A stretch of DNA of 41,406 nt from Acholeplasmataceae bacterium (GTDB lineage: Bacteria > Bacillota_I > Bacilli_A > Acholeplasmatales > Acholeplasmataceae), in NCBI GenBank assembly GCA_018400755.1, contig JAGYLU010000013.1, forward strand, positions 1-41,406. The letters are read 5' to 3'. A program made the translations under genes and the position numbers. Position 1 is the stretch's first letter. Each line of letters opens with the position of its first letter. Below the pieces are notes generated by a model. It was not told the DNA's origin. It searched no databases and saw only the letters and a program-made list of their open reading frames with translations. Of the stretch, positions 27,421 through 36,094 are shown in pieces.

Positions 27421-28004
27421 ATGAGCATAACCAATCAAGTACCAAAAGCGCTGATTCTGCTGGGTGGGTCCGCTCTGCTTCCGGTAAATCAACATTGTCC
27501 AAGAGACTTGCAGACAAACTCGGTTTTGTCTGTCTTAATAAGGATGACATCAAAGAGATCTTAGGGGATACGGTCGGATATCAGAATCGGGAAGGGAATC
27601 TGAAACTGAGTATCGCAACCTATCATCTCATGAGCCATGCCGCCGGGCGTATGCTCAATGCCGGTGTCGGGGTTGTTCTTGAGAGTAATTTCCGCAAGCA
27701 CGAATACCTTTCCTTGATTGATCTGGCAAAAAGCCATGGTGTTAAGGAGGTCACAGTGTTTGTGACCGCCGATGATGACGTTCTTTATGAGCGATTCAAG
27801 GCCCGTCATCCATCAAGACACCACGTCCACACCTCGGTTGGGCTTCCTGACCGGAAGACATTTTCAACATGGATCTCAAGATACAGTGACATTCCCTATG
27901 ACCCAAAAACGTTGATGATTGACACATCTGACTTTGAACAAATCAACCTGGAAGAGATTGTCGATGACCTCATCACCCGGATCAAAGAACCCTATCAAGC
28001 ATGA
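27421..28004 (+). pseudogene. P-loop kinase (zeta-toxin/AAA_33-like), frameshifted in Walker A
   Basis: From the ATG at 27421, preceded by GGAGAGG, the frame reads MSITNQVPKALILLGGS and then breaks. In another frame the sequence resumes as ASGKSTLSKRLADKLGFVCLNKDDIKE and runs to 28004. Removing the dinucleotide CT at 27474-27477 (GCTCTGCT to GCTGCT) gives LILLGGSAASGKSTLSKRL, a perfect GxxxxGKST P-loop, and a 193-residue protein. The rest has GVGVVLESNFRKHEYL and VFVTADDDVLYERFKARHPSRH, with a lid-like Arg region, as in small zeta-toxin or chloramphenicol-phosphotransferase-like kinases. The substrate is unknown. A strong terminator follows. Confidence 0.75.
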
Positions 28005-28014
28005 CATTCAAGCA

Positions 28015-28046
28015 GAAAAAAATGTGAAATCTCACATCTTTTTTTC
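28015..28046 (+). terminator. terminator after the kinase gene
   Basis: ATGTGA (28022-28027), loop AATC, TCACAT (28032-28037), then a long T run; a preceding A run extends the stem and makes it active in both directions. Confidence 0.88.
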
Positions 28047-28049
28047 TTT

Positions 28050-28090
28050 TTGACAAAGTTCACAGTGTGTTCACAAACCCTCCTTATAAT
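28050..28090 (+). promoter_or_regulatory. promoter with response-regulator-like direct repeats for the ABC/two-component operon
   Basis: A perfect TATAAT (28085-28090) has no -35 at the normal distance. Upstream are TTGACA (28050-28055), TTCACA (28059-28064) and TTCACA (28070-28075). The last two are spaced by five bases (eleven-base period), the arrangement of OmpR/PhoP-family binding sites. The OmpR-type regulator encoded in this operon is the obvious candidate ligand. Confidence 0.6.
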
Positions 28091-28119
28091 CAGGGCAATC
28101 ATAAAGGAGGCATACACAC

Positions 28120-30441
28120 ATGCTTGAACTCAAAAACATCACAAAAACCTATTTGCTTGGCAGTCAATCTGTCAATGCGCTCGATAACGTCTCATTGACG
28201 TTTGAAGACAACGCCTTTGTTTCGATTCTCGGCGTATCCGGATCCGGCAAGACCACGATGCTAAACATCATTGGCGGACTTGATCGCTACACCAAGGGCG
28301 ATCTTCTGATCGAAGGGAAATCAACGACCAAGTTTGTTGATCGTGATTGGGATGCTTATCGGAACGCGACCATCGGTTTCGTTTTCCAGAACTACAACCT
28401 GATTACCCATCTTTCGGTGCTTGACAACGTCGAGATGGCCCTAAGACTCTCAGGAGTCAGCCAGAGCGAACGCAAAGAACGGGCTCAAAAGGTCCTTGCG
28501 GATGTCGGGCTCGCGGATCACGCCACCAAGAAACCGAATCAGCTTTCTGGCGGTCAGATGCAACGCGTCGCGATCGCAAGAGCTTTGGTCAACGACCCGA
28601 AGATCCTTTTGGCGGATGAGCCAACAGGCGCGCTTGACAGCAAGACATCAACACAGATCATGGAACTGATCCAAGACATCTCCAAGGATCGTCTGGTCAT
28701 CATGGTCACCCATAACGCTGAGATCGCGGACACATACAGCGACCGGATCATCAGACTCGTTGACGGCCGGGTCGTTGAAGATACCAGACCGTATCACACC
28801 ACCCCGGAATCAAAGACCATTGGCTTGTTGAACAAACGGACGGCGATGAGTTATCTCACTGCGCTCAAAACAAGTTTCAAGAACCTGCTGACCAAAAAAG
28901 GAAGAACGTTTGTCACGGCCATTGCCGGTAGTATCGGAATCATCGGGATCGCTTTGGTTTTGTCCATCTCGACTGGTATGACTTCTTACGTCAACAAACT
29001 CGAAAGTGACACACTAGCGGGCTTTCCGATCACCATCCAAACCAATGTCATGACTGACAGTTTTGGCCCGGCAAGGGCCGAAGAAGCGCTTGCCAACGCC
29101 AACGCCTTTGATGAGTTTCCAGAAGATCAGGTGTTGCTTCCATACGATCAGGATGCCAGCACCATCATTCATACCAACAACCTCTCAGAAGATTTCCTTC
29201 AGTATCTCCAGTTGATGGATGACAGTTACTACAACACCATTTCACTCACCCGCTCATTGGCCTTGAACATGGTCACAGAAACATCAGCTGGGGCGTATGT
29301 GAAGATTGAAAACGATGCCTCGCCATCAAATCCATTCTTTGGATCGGGCAGTGTCGTGACTGAGATGCCAGACAACCCCGACTTCATTCTGTCCCAGTAT
29401 GATGTCCTCACCGGCACCTATCCACAAACCTATGATGAGATTGTCTTGGTGGTTGATGCGTATAACCGCATCAACACCGATGTTCTTGATGCTTTGGGCA
29501 TTGGGTTGGAAGAGTCCTACACATTTGAGGACTTCATAGGAATGACCCTCTATGTCATCCCCAATGATGTCTACTATCGTCAGATCGGTTCAGTATTCGT
29601 TTCTGGTTCTGATATTGAAGCCATGGCGACCAATCCTGATACCATCTCAATCACGATCACCGGCATTCTTCGGATCAACGAGGATGCGACCTCTGAGATC
29701 TTATCCGAAGGGGTTGGCTATACGACATTTCTGACCGATCATATGCTTCAGATCGAAGCCGCATCCGAGATTGTCTTGGCCCAACAGGATAGCCCAGCCA
29801 CCAATGTTCTCACCGGCATGTCGTTTGGTGCCCAGATCACCTATGACGCGGTCATGCAGGCGATCGGTGGGGATGCCACACCGACAGGTGTGCAAATCTA
29901 TCCGGTTGGCTTTGATGAGAAAGATGACATCAAGGCATATATTGACCAGTATAATGAAGGTAAGACCATTGAAGAGACGATTGTCTACAGCGATCTTGCC
30001 GAAACGCTTTCCGCCACTATCTCTAGTCTGATTGGGACCATCACAATCGTCTTGACCGCTTTCGCAGCCATCTCGCTTGTGGTCTCATCAATCATGATCG
30101 GGATCATCACTTATGTGTCAGTGGTTGAACGAACCAAGGAAATCGGAATCATGAGAAGTTTGGGCGCGAGAAAGAAAGACATCTCAAGAATCTTCAATGC
30201 CGAAACCATCCTGATTGGTTTCACAGCGGGACTTCTGGGGATTGTGATTGCGGGACTTCTGAATATTCCAGTCAACCTTGTGATCAATAACCTGATTGGT
30301 GTCGAAGGGCTTGCGATCCTGACGGTCAGTCACGCGTTGCTGCTCATTGTCCTAAGTACCATCTTGACCTTGATTGCCGGTCTGATTCCCTCAGGGATCG
30401 CTGCCCGCAAGGATCCGGTGATCGCACTAAGGACCGAATAA
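28120..30441 (+). CDS. ABC transporter with fused ATPase and FtsX-type permease
   Basis: A 773-residue MacB-like fusion. The ATPase domain (about residues 1-225) has Walker A GVSGSGKTT, Q-loop FVFQNYNL, signature LSGGQMQRV, Walker B ILLADEP and switch His in MVTHN. A linker leads to the first membrane helix (TAIAGSIGIIGIALVLSIS, near residue 265), then an external domain of over 300 residues, and three C-terminal helices (ITIVLTAFAAISLVVSSIMIG, LIGFTAGLLGIVIAGLL, LLLIVLSTILTLIAGLIP), with ERTKEIGIMRSLGA between, the FtsX hallmark. AAAGGAGG precedes the ATG. Unlike Gram-negative MacB it has no outer-membrane partner; such fusions in Bacillota often export or sense peptides. A regulator and kinase follow 20 bases later. 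Confidence 0.92.
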   Translation: MLELKNITKTYLLGSQSVNALDNVSLTFEDNAFVSILGVSGSGKTTMLNIIGGLDRYTKGDLLIEGKSTTKFVDRDWDAYRNATIGFVFQNYNLITHLSVLDNVEMALRLSGVSQSERKERAQKVLADVGLADHATKKPNQLSGGQMQRVAIARALVNDPKILLADEPTGALDSKTSTQIMELIQDISKDRLVIMVTHNAEIADTYSDRIIRLVDGRVVEDTRPYHTTPESKTIGLLNKRTAMSYLTALKTSFKNLLTKKGRTFVTAIAGSIGIIGIALVLSISTGMTSYVNKLESDTLAGFPITIQTNVMTDSFGPARAEEALANANAFDEFPEDQVLLPYDQDASTIIHTNNLSEDFLQYLQLMDDSYYNTISLTRSLALNMVTETSAGAYVKIENDASPSNPFFGSGSVVTEMPDNPDFILSQYDVLTGTYPQTYDEIVLVVDAYNRINTDVLDALGIGLEESYTFEDFIGMTLYVIPNDVYYRQIGSVFVSGSDIEAMATNPDTISITITGILRINEDATSEILSEGVGYTTFLTDHMLQIEAASEIVLAQQDSPATNVLTGMSFGAQITYDAVMQAIGGDATPTGVQIYPVGFDEKDDIKAYIDQYNEGKTIEETIVYSDLAETLSATISSLIGTITIVLTAFAAISLVVSSIMIGIITYVSVVERTKEIGIMRSLGARKKDISRIFNAETILIGFTAGLLGIVIAGLLNIPVNLVINNLIGVEGLAILTVSHALLLIVLSTILTLIAGLIPSGIAARKDPVIALRTE

Positions 30442-30461
30442 TAAAGAAGGAAGGCGTGTTC

Positions 30462-31130
30462 ATGACCCGTATTCTGATTGTTGAAGATGATCTAAGGATC
30501 CAGACATTGCTTCAGACGTTTCTTTCCCGCCAAGGTTTTGAGATCATCAAAGCCGATGATGGAAAAACAGGTCTAGACGTGTTCAAACATGAACACGTTG
30601 ACCTTGTCATCACCGATGTGATGATGCCGTTGATGGATGGGCATTCGTTGGTTTCCGCGATCAGGTCTTATGACAAGACCGTGCCTTTGTTGATGTTGAC
30701 CGCGCTCGGTGGACTTGAGGACAAAACCAAAGGGTTTGAAGGTGGCGTTGATGACTACATGGTCAAACCCATCGATCTGAGTGAATTGCTGCTTCGGATC
30801 AAGGCGTTGCTGAGACGTTATGGCATTGTCTCAGCCCAACGCATCACCCTTGAGCATACCGTGCTTGACGCAAGCAGTCTCACATGCACCGTGGATGGCA
30901 TAGAGGTCTCTCTTACGCCTAAGGCATTTCGGTTGTTGTTCAAACTTTTGGCATCCGATAACACCATCTTTACCAGGGAACAACTGATGAATGAGATCTG
31001 GGGATACGATTCGGAGTCTTATGACCGGACAGTTGATACCCACATCAAACGACTCAGGGAACACGTCAAGAGTGATGATTTCGAGATTGTGACCGTACGT
31101 GGTTTGGGGTATAAGGCGGTGATCAGATGA
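30462..31130 (+). CDS. OmpR/PhoB-family response regulator
   Basis: A 222-residue two-domain regulator. The receiver domain has the acidic pair at residues 9-10 (VEDD), the phospho-acceptor Asp52 in VITDVMMP, the Thr in LMLTAL, and the Lys in YMVKPI. The C-terminal winged helix contains VSLTPKAFRLLFKLL, FTREQLMNEIWGY, and RTVDTHIKRLREHV with VRGLGYKA. The ATG at 30462 is preferred over a GTG at 30456 because GAAGGAAGG fits it better. Its stop overlaps the kinase start (ATGA), so the two proteins are made together. It likely binds the TTCACA repeats upstream of the operon. Confidence 0.95.
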   Translation: MTRILIVEDDLRIQTLLQTFLSRQGFEIIKADDGKTGLDVFKHEHVDLVITDVMMPLMDGHSLVSAIRSYDKTVPLLMLTALGGLEDKTKGFEGGVDDYMVKPIDLSELLLRIKALLRRYGIVSAQRITLEHTVLDASSLTCTVDGIEVSLTPKAFRLLFKLLASDNTIFTREQLMNEIWGYDSESYDRTVDTHIKRLREHVKSDDFEIVTVRGLGYKAVIR

Positions 31131-32140
31131 AAAAACTCTCTGTCAAAATGATCTTGATCATCATTGCTGTCTTCTTTTTATCGACGTTCATTCCAAGACT
31201 GTTGTTCAGGGATGTCATTGACGGCATCCAAACCGGATTGATCGAGCGGGATGTCATCTTGTTCGGCATGCTGTTTTCGTCAACACTCGCCTTGCTCATG
31301 TTTGGCCTGACCATCAATCACATGATCATCAAACGGATCAGACACATCAATGATGCCACCAAGCGGGTGACGGAAGGTGATTTCGATGTCGTGATTCCCG
31401 TCATGGGGAAGGATGAGATCTCAGGACTTTCCAAAGATTTCAACACCATGGTCAAAGCTCTTCAGACCAATCATTACCTGTCATCAACGTTTGCCAGTCA
31501 GTTCTCACACGAGTTCAAGACACCGGTGACAGCCATCAATGGGTATGCCCAAATGATTGCCGGAGACCCAGACGTCTCTGATGAGATCAAAGCCTCTGCC
31601 ACGATCATCGCCGAGGAGTCAGCTCGTCTATCAAGATTGTCCGAGAGTGTCTTGGTGCTATCCCGATTGGAATCTGATCAGATCATCCGTGCCGATGAAC
31701 GCTATAACGCAGCTGAACAGGTCAGAAACATCATTCGGGTGATGCAGCATGCCTGGGAATCAAAATCGATCTCTTTTGAGATTGATATGGATGACGTCTT
31801 CCTGACTTCAAACAAAGACATGACCTATCAGGTCTTTCATAATCTGGTTGAAAACGCCATCCGCTATGGCAAGTCGCATTCAGTGGTGACGGTGACGATG
31901 AAGCGTGATCATGACTTGATGAGATTTTTGATAACCAACGAGGGGGCCGGGATTCCACTTGGTGACCGGACGCGCATCTTTGATGTGTTCGAGATGTCTG
32001 TGGCCAGAGACCAGAAGAGCACAGGCATTGGCCTCTCGATTGTGAGAACCGCCCTGTCGAAACTGAAAGGCACCATTCATGTCAAGGGTCCGGAAGAGGG
32101 ACCAATCACCTTTGAAGTGACGATGCCCATTGTTCATTAA
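31127..32140 (+). CDS. intramembrane-sensing histidine kinase
   Basis: A 337-residue kinase. Two membrane helices (about 5-25 and 43-66) flank only about 17 external residues, too few for a sensor domain, so it is of the intramembrane-sensing type. A HAMP linker follows (INHMIIKRIRHINDATKRVTEGDF and DEISGLSKDFNTM), then the phospho-acceptor His128 in FSHEFKTPVTAI. The ATPase domain has NLVENAIRYG (N box), NEGAGIP (G1), FDVFE (F box) and STGIGLSIV (G2). In similar cassettes the adjacent ABC transporter acts as the real sensor; that is inference here. A terminator starts directly at its stop. Confidence 0.93.
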   Translation: MKKLSVKMILIIIAVFFLSTFIPRLLFRDVIDGIQTGLIERDVILFGMLFSSTLALLMFGLTINHMIIKRIRHINDATKRVTEGDFDVVIPVMGKDEISGLSKDFNTMVKALQTNHYLSSTFASQFSHEFKTPVTAINGYAQMIAGDPDVSDEIKASATIIAEESARLSRLSESVLVLSRLESDQIIRADERYNAAEQVRNIIRVMQHAWESKSISFEIDMDDVFLTSNKDMTYQVFHNLVENAIRYGKSHSVVTVTMKRDHDLMRFLITNEGAGIPLGDRTRIFDVFEMSVARDQKSTGIGLSIVRTALSKLKGTIHVKGPEEGPITFEVTMPIVH

Positions 32141-32163
32141 AAAAACCGCCAGGCGGTTTTTTT
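32139..32163. terminator. bidirectional terminator between the histidine kinase and hflX
   Basis: AAAAACCGC (32141-32149), loop CAG, GCGGTTTTT (32153-32161), then T on the plus strand and A on the other side; it can serve both converging genes. Confidence 0.88.
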
Positions 32164-32180
32164 GATGGTTTCCTGAGCAT

Positions 32181-33422
32181 TCAAGAGATCATCCATTTTC
32201 GGTATAAGATCGCTTGTTCAGGGGTTAAGACAGCTCTCAGATGAATACCATCCGCCTCATAGGAGGTCTCCAGTACGGTTGTTGTGTCTTTGATCGAACT
32301 ATAGATGGCCCCATCATCAAAGGGTATGACCAGAGATTGGATACGGGAGTCTTTGTAGAGGTGTCCGTAGATGGCGTTGACCAAAGTATCGATGTTCTCA
32401 CCGGTTTTGTTGGAGACCAAGATGGCGTCATCGTCGACGTGACGATGAGCGTCTCTCAGGTCTTGTTTGGTAAGAACAAGAATGCGTTCAACCTTATCTG
32501 CACCAATGGACTTAAGGACTTCTTTGGTTGTTTCAATCCGGGAATTGTCGGGATCGGTGCCATCAGAGACCAACAAGATCAGATCGGCGATGATGACATC
32601 GGATAAGGTGGTCTCAAAGGAGCGGACGAGTTCATGGGGCAGTTTTGAGACAAAGCCAACCGTGTCGATCAGAATGAATGGAGGCATATTGTCTTTTTGA
32701 AGCTTCTTTGATTTGGTATCGAGTGTCGCGAACAGCATGTCTTTTTCGAAGACGGGATCGGAATCATGTGTGAGCGCTCGGGCAAGACTGTTCATCAGTG
32801 ATGATTTGCCGGCATTGGTATAACCGACAAGGGCGACCACTGGAATGCGGTTACGTTCACGTTGCTTGCGGGCGGTGGCTTTGTCTTTCCTGATCTTTTC
32901 AAGTCGTTGTTTGATCAGGCTGATTTCCTTTTGTAACTTCCGGCGGTCAAGCTCAAGCTTGGTTTCACCAGGACCCTTGGCGTTATAGGAACCGCCACCT
33001 TGACGGGAAAGTGATGCCCGCATGCCGACCAGACGGGGAAGCATGTACGTTTTTTGGGCCAGGTCAACCTCAAGAACCGCTTCCGCGGTCTGAGCCCGGA
33101 TCGCGAAAATCGACATGATCAAAAAACTGCGATCAATGACCTGGACGTCGAGCAATCCTTCAAGGTTCTTGAGTTGGGCAGGAGATAGGGGATCATCAAA
33201 AATGACGATATCGATATCGAGGGCGGTGATGGCTGATTTGATCTCATCGACTTTACCGCGACCGACATAGGTCGCAGCCGAGATGGTTTTCGCCCGCTGA
33301 ATGATGTGTTCGACCGCGGTGATGCCGACGGCATCAGCGAGATGGGCGAGCTCATCAAGCGATGAGCGAATGTCTGTCTCAGTGGCTTCGGTCGCACATC
33401 CGACGAGCAATGCTTTATCCAT
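32181..33422 (-). CDS. hflX: GTPase HflX
   Basis: A ribosome-binding GTPase that splits stalled or idle 70S ribosomes under stress. The 413 residues have the N-terminal HflX domain (ISAATYVGRGKVDEIK, IDRSFLIMSIFA, SRQGGGSYNAKGPGETKLELDRR) and the G domain with GYTNAGKSSLMNSL (G1), LFATLD (G2), DTVGFV (G3), LTKQD (G4; Thr in place of the usual Asn) and SNKTG (G5). AGGAGG lies seven bases before the ATG, and a promoter with consensus spacing lies upstream on the same strand. It is a single-gene unit between two plus-strand operons. Confidence 0.95.
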   Translation of the reverse strand: MDKALLVGCATEATETDIRSSLDELAHLADAVGITAVEHIIQRAKTISAATYVGRGKVDEIKSAITALDIDIVIFDDPLSPAQLKNLEGLLDVQVIDRSFLIMSIFAIRAQTAEAVLEVDLAQKTYMLPRLVGMRASLSRQGGGSYNAKGPGETKLELDRRKLQKEISLIKQRLEKIRKDKATARKQRERNRIPVVALVGYTNAGKSSLMNSLARALTHDSDPVFEKDMLFATLDTKSKKLQKDNMPPFILIDTVGFVSKLPHELVRSFETTLSDVIIADLILLVSDGTDPDNSRIETTKEVLKSIGADKVERILVLTKQDLRDAHRHVDDDAILVSNKTGENIDTLVNAIYGHLYKDSRIQSLVIPFDDGAIYSSIKDTTTVLETSYEADGIHLRAVLTPEQAILYRKWMIS

Positions 33423-33450
33423 GAATGCCTCCTAAGTGGGGTTTGTTCTT

Positions 33451-33479
33451 ATTGTATGATGAATACAGATGAAATGCAA
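33451..33479 (-). promoter_or_regulatory. sigma-A-type promoter of hflX
   Basis: On the minus strand, TTGCAT (33479-33474), a 17-base spacer and TACAAT (33456-33451). Confidence 0.8.
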
Positions 33480-33527
33480 ATAACCGCACATCCGGAAAAC
33501 ACTCAAATCACGCGTTATCAGGGGTTT

Positions 33528-33551
33528 TTGACACCGATGGTGTGATATAAT
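33528..33551 (+). promoter_or_regulatory. extended -10 promoter of the cdaA operon with an inverted repeat in the spacer
   Basis: TATAAT (33546-33551) is preceded by TGA (extended -10). TTGACA (33528-33533) is only twelve bases away, too close for a normal -35. ACACC-GAT-GGTGT (33531-33543) is a perfect inverted repeat between the two and could be an operator. Confidence 0.5.
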
Positions 33552-33575
33552 GACAGTGAAAGGCGTTGACGACAT

Positions 33576-34319
33576 ATGTTTGGCGTTCCCATCTGGAAAA
33601 TCCTCATTGATTTTTATATTGTTTGGATTGTTGTCTTTTTTGCCGTCAAGTTTCTTGTCAAGAACAAACGGGTCTTCAATATCGCGTTGACATCGCTTTT
33701 TGTCTTTGCCTTATGGATTGTTTCCGGTTTGTTGGACCTTTCAGTCAGTCGGTCAATCCTCGATGTTGCCATCCCCTTGTTACCACTCGCAGTCATTGTC
33801 ATCATGGCACCTGATCTTAGACGCGCGCTTGAGATGTTCTGGAAACGGGATGTCAGAAAAGAATCGTTTGTCATGGGGAACGAACGCACCAAGGAAAACA
33901 TCATTGACGCCGCTCTTGAACTCTCTTCAAAGAAGACCGGCGCACTGATTACCATCGAGAAGCATAACACCCTGGATCAATACGCCGAACGGGCCATCAC
34001 AATGAATGCGGATGTGACCAAGGAAGTGTTGGTCAATATTTTCACACCACTATCACCGCTGCATGATGGCGCAGTCATCATCAGGGGCGATAAGATTCTA
34101 TGTGCCGGTGCCTATTTCATTTTGTCTGACAACCAGAACTTTGACAAGACCATGGGGTCAAGACATCGTGCTGGTCTTGGAATCAGCGAAGTCTCAGACA
34201 GCATGACCATCATCGTGTCGGAAGAAACGGGATTGATGTCGATTGCCATCGAAGGCATCATGCTTAGAATCAATGATCGTGAGAAGTTGACGGAATACGT
34301 CAACATGTTCATGAAGTGA
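33576..34319 (+). CDS. cdaA: diadenylate cyclase CdaA
   Basis: Makes the second messenger c-di-AMP from two ATP at the membrane. The 247 residues begin with three membrane helices (about 8-25, 36-53, 62-78), followed by the DisA_N/DAC catalytic domain. The catalytic motifs are present: DGAVI at 164-168 and RHRAG at 196-200, followed by GISEVSDSMTIIVSEETG. In most Bacillota cdaA is followed by cdaR (YbbR domains) and glmM; here the following genes are a small membrane protein and a PAS/GGDEF-like protein instead. The ATG has only a distant AAAGG, so the start could be weak. It is the first gene of a plus-strand operon that seems to extend to ispDF. Confidence 0.95.
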   Translation: MFGVPIWKILIDFYIVWIVVFFAVKFLVKNKRVFNIALTSLFVFALWIVSGLLDLSVSRSILDVAIPLLPLAVIVIMAPDLRRALEMFWKRDVRKESFVMGNERTKENIIDAALELSSKKTGALITIEKHNTLDQYAERAITMNADVTKEVLVNIFTPLSPLHDGAVIIRGDKILCAGAYFILSDNQNFDKTMGSRHRAGLGISEVSDSMTIIVSEETGLMSIAIEGIMLRINDREKLTEYVNMFMK

Positions 34320-34327
34320 GGACCATC

Positions 34328-34504
34328 ATGAAAAAGTTTTTCAGATTTCTGGCCGACCCCATCCGTTCGGTAGGCCGAAATGACATCACTGACATCATCA
34401 TCGACCTTTTGTCAAAACATCCCGCGATCCTCGCGTTTTTTGCCTTTCTTATCACACTCGCCATCATGGCAGCAACCTACGTGCTGCCGCATCTGAGGGG
34501 GTGA
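34328..34504 (+). CDS. small membrane protein in the cdaA operon
   Basis: A 58-residue protein with a basic, amphipathic N-terminus (MKKFFRFLADPIRSVGRND) and one hydrophobic helix near the end (AILAFFAFLITLAIMAATYVL). I recognise no family. The ATG at 34328 has GTGAGGA upstream and follows cdaA by eight bases; the next gene starts three bases after its stop. Its place between a c-di-AMP cyclase and a membrane PAS/GGDEF-like protein suggests a small subunit or adaptor of that system, which is inference. Confidence 0.7.
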   Translation: MKKFFRFLADPIRSVGRNDITDIIIDLLSKHPAILAFFAFLITLAIMAATYVLPHLRG

Positions 34505-34507
34505 CGT

Positions 34508-36094
34508 ATGCTCTTCCAACATCCGATTTATCCACTTATCATCGCAGTCTTTATTGTGGTGCTGGTTATCATTCAAAGCATCCAGAGCGAGAGGGTCCTG
34601 AAGAACAGATTTGTTGTCGCGAGCTTGACCCTGACCATCTCAGTGATGGTCTTTGTTATGTATTACCAAAACGATCTGATTGAAGACGAAGGTCTCTTCA
34701 AAGAACTCTATATCGGGTTCACATTCTATAGCTACGCCTTGTTTTTGCTGGTCCTATATTCGACATTCAAAAACGCCATATTGAAGGCCAATCACTACCA
34801 ACTGTTTGTCAAAGCCATCAGGAACAGCAAACTGAACGCCTATTATGTCGTTGACAAACGCGAACGGATCAGGGACATGTCCCAAAGCATCCTCGACGAG
34901 ATTGGTCTCGAGAAAGAAGATGTCATCGGAAAGAAATTGTTTTCAGTGTTGAACAAGACCATCAGGTTCACCCATTTCAACCAGACCGATGTCAACAACC
35001 GTTCACTCGAACACTATTTTCTGGAGTTCAGGAAAAACGCCAAACCCGGAGATTCTGAGGAACAGGAACTCACCTTCTTGAACAGTGAAGGAAACCCGGT
35101 CATTTTACATCTGATCATGCAACCTCTGTTTGTGCTTGGAAAATATCGGGGACGGATCAATGTCGGCGAAACGAAGACCGATTTTGATATGCTTGCTGTT
35201 GAAAAAGAGCTCAAGGAACGAAACGATGAGCTCGAGAGCATCAGACACAAGTTTGTGGCGACCCTTGAAATCAGCGAGGAAGGGCTTTTCACCATCGATC
35301 TTGATGACCGGACCATCTGGGCAAGCGATGCCTTGGTCAAGGCTTTGGGTCTTCCCGCCAATCTCATGGACTTGACTGACTTCAGACGCCTGATTGACCC
35401 TGATGACCTGAAACAATACATCACGGTCCTAAGTGAGCTCAATATCAACCGCAGCACTTATCAGACCTCTTACCGGATCATGGTTGATGGTCAGCCCAAA
35501 TGGTTCAGGGAGAAAGGCAGACGGATCTTCGAAGACCGGAACAGCACAGTCATCATGGGAACCCTCAATCCGATGAAGACCAGACACTACATGGCCAGCG
35601 AGATCGATGAGCTCGACGGACTCTCTGACCATAACCGCCTGATTGTTGATATGCGCAAGCTTTTTGACGACAACAAGTATTTCCAACTGGTCGTCTTCAA
35701 TCTCAAGAACATGCCTTCCGTCAACGACAAACATGGACGCGAGGTCGGCAATCTCCTGATGGCAGAATATCTGAAAAACCTTAGAAAATCGTTTGTCACC
35801 GAACGCGGTGACATCTACCGGATCACAGGAATTGAATTCGCGATGCTCATCACCGATCCCCGCAAGATGGACATGCTCAAAGCCGGGATCCACGGCAACA
35901 AGACCTATCTGAACTTTGAGATGCATTACGGCTCGATCTACGCCGAACTTGAAGTCTACGCCGGAATCGCGATCAGCGCGACCGATCATATCGACCCGAA
36001 CAAACTCTATCAGGCCGCGAAACAGGCCTTGAAGATTGCTGAAAATCCCAAGTTTGATGGTCAAGGATGTTATTATAAGGACATCAGCCAATGA
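34508..36094 (+). CDS. membrane PAS-PAS-degenerate GGDEF protein
   Basis: A 528-residue protein in the cdaA operon. Three membrane helices (about 8-25, 36-53 and 67-86) are followed by a PAS-like domain (98-225), a second PAS-like domain (245-355, with EGLFTIDLDDRTIWASDALVKALG) and a C-terminal GGDEF-like domain (365-525). In the latter, the first metal Asp is Asn398 (VVFNLKN), NDKHGREVGN is kept, and the GGDEF signature is TGIEF at 440-444, so diguanylate cyclase activity is unlikely. The general order resembles the N-terminal half of GdpP, the c-di-AMP phosphodiesterase, but GdpP's DHH/DHHA1 domains are absent: the protein ends after the GGDEF-like domain. I infer a sensor regulating CdaA or c-di-AMP. 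Confidence 0.8.
   Translation: MLFQHPIYPLIIAVFIVVLVIIQSIQSERVLKNRFVVASLTLTISVMVFVMYYQNDLIEDEGLFKELYIGFTFYSYALFLLVLYSTFKNAILKANHYQLFVKAIRNSKLNAYYVVDKRERIRDMSQSILDEIGLEKEDVIGKKLFSVLNKTIRFTHFNQTDVNNRSLEHYFLEFRKNAKPGDSEEQELTFLNSEGNPVILHLIMQPLFVLGKYRGRINVGETKTDFDMLAVEKELKERNDELESIRHKFVATLEISEEGLFTIDLDDRTIWASDALVKALGLPANLMDLTDFRRLIDPDDLKQYITVLSELNINRSTYQTSYRIMVDGQPKWFREKGRRIFEDRNSTVIMGTLNPMKTRHYMASEIDELDGLSDHNRLIVDMRKLFDDNKYFQLVVFNLKNMPSVNDKHGREVGNLLMAEYLKNLRKSFVTERGDIYRITGIEFAMLITDPRKMDMLKAGIHGNKTYLNFEMHYGSIYAELEVYAGIAISATDHIDPNKLYQAAKQALKIAENPKFDGQGCYYKDISQ

Noticed and set aside
28050-28090. TTGACA with TATAAT as a normal promoter
   Set aside because: The spacer is 29 bases, too long for sigma-A; the region is better read as an activator-dependent promoter with repeats.
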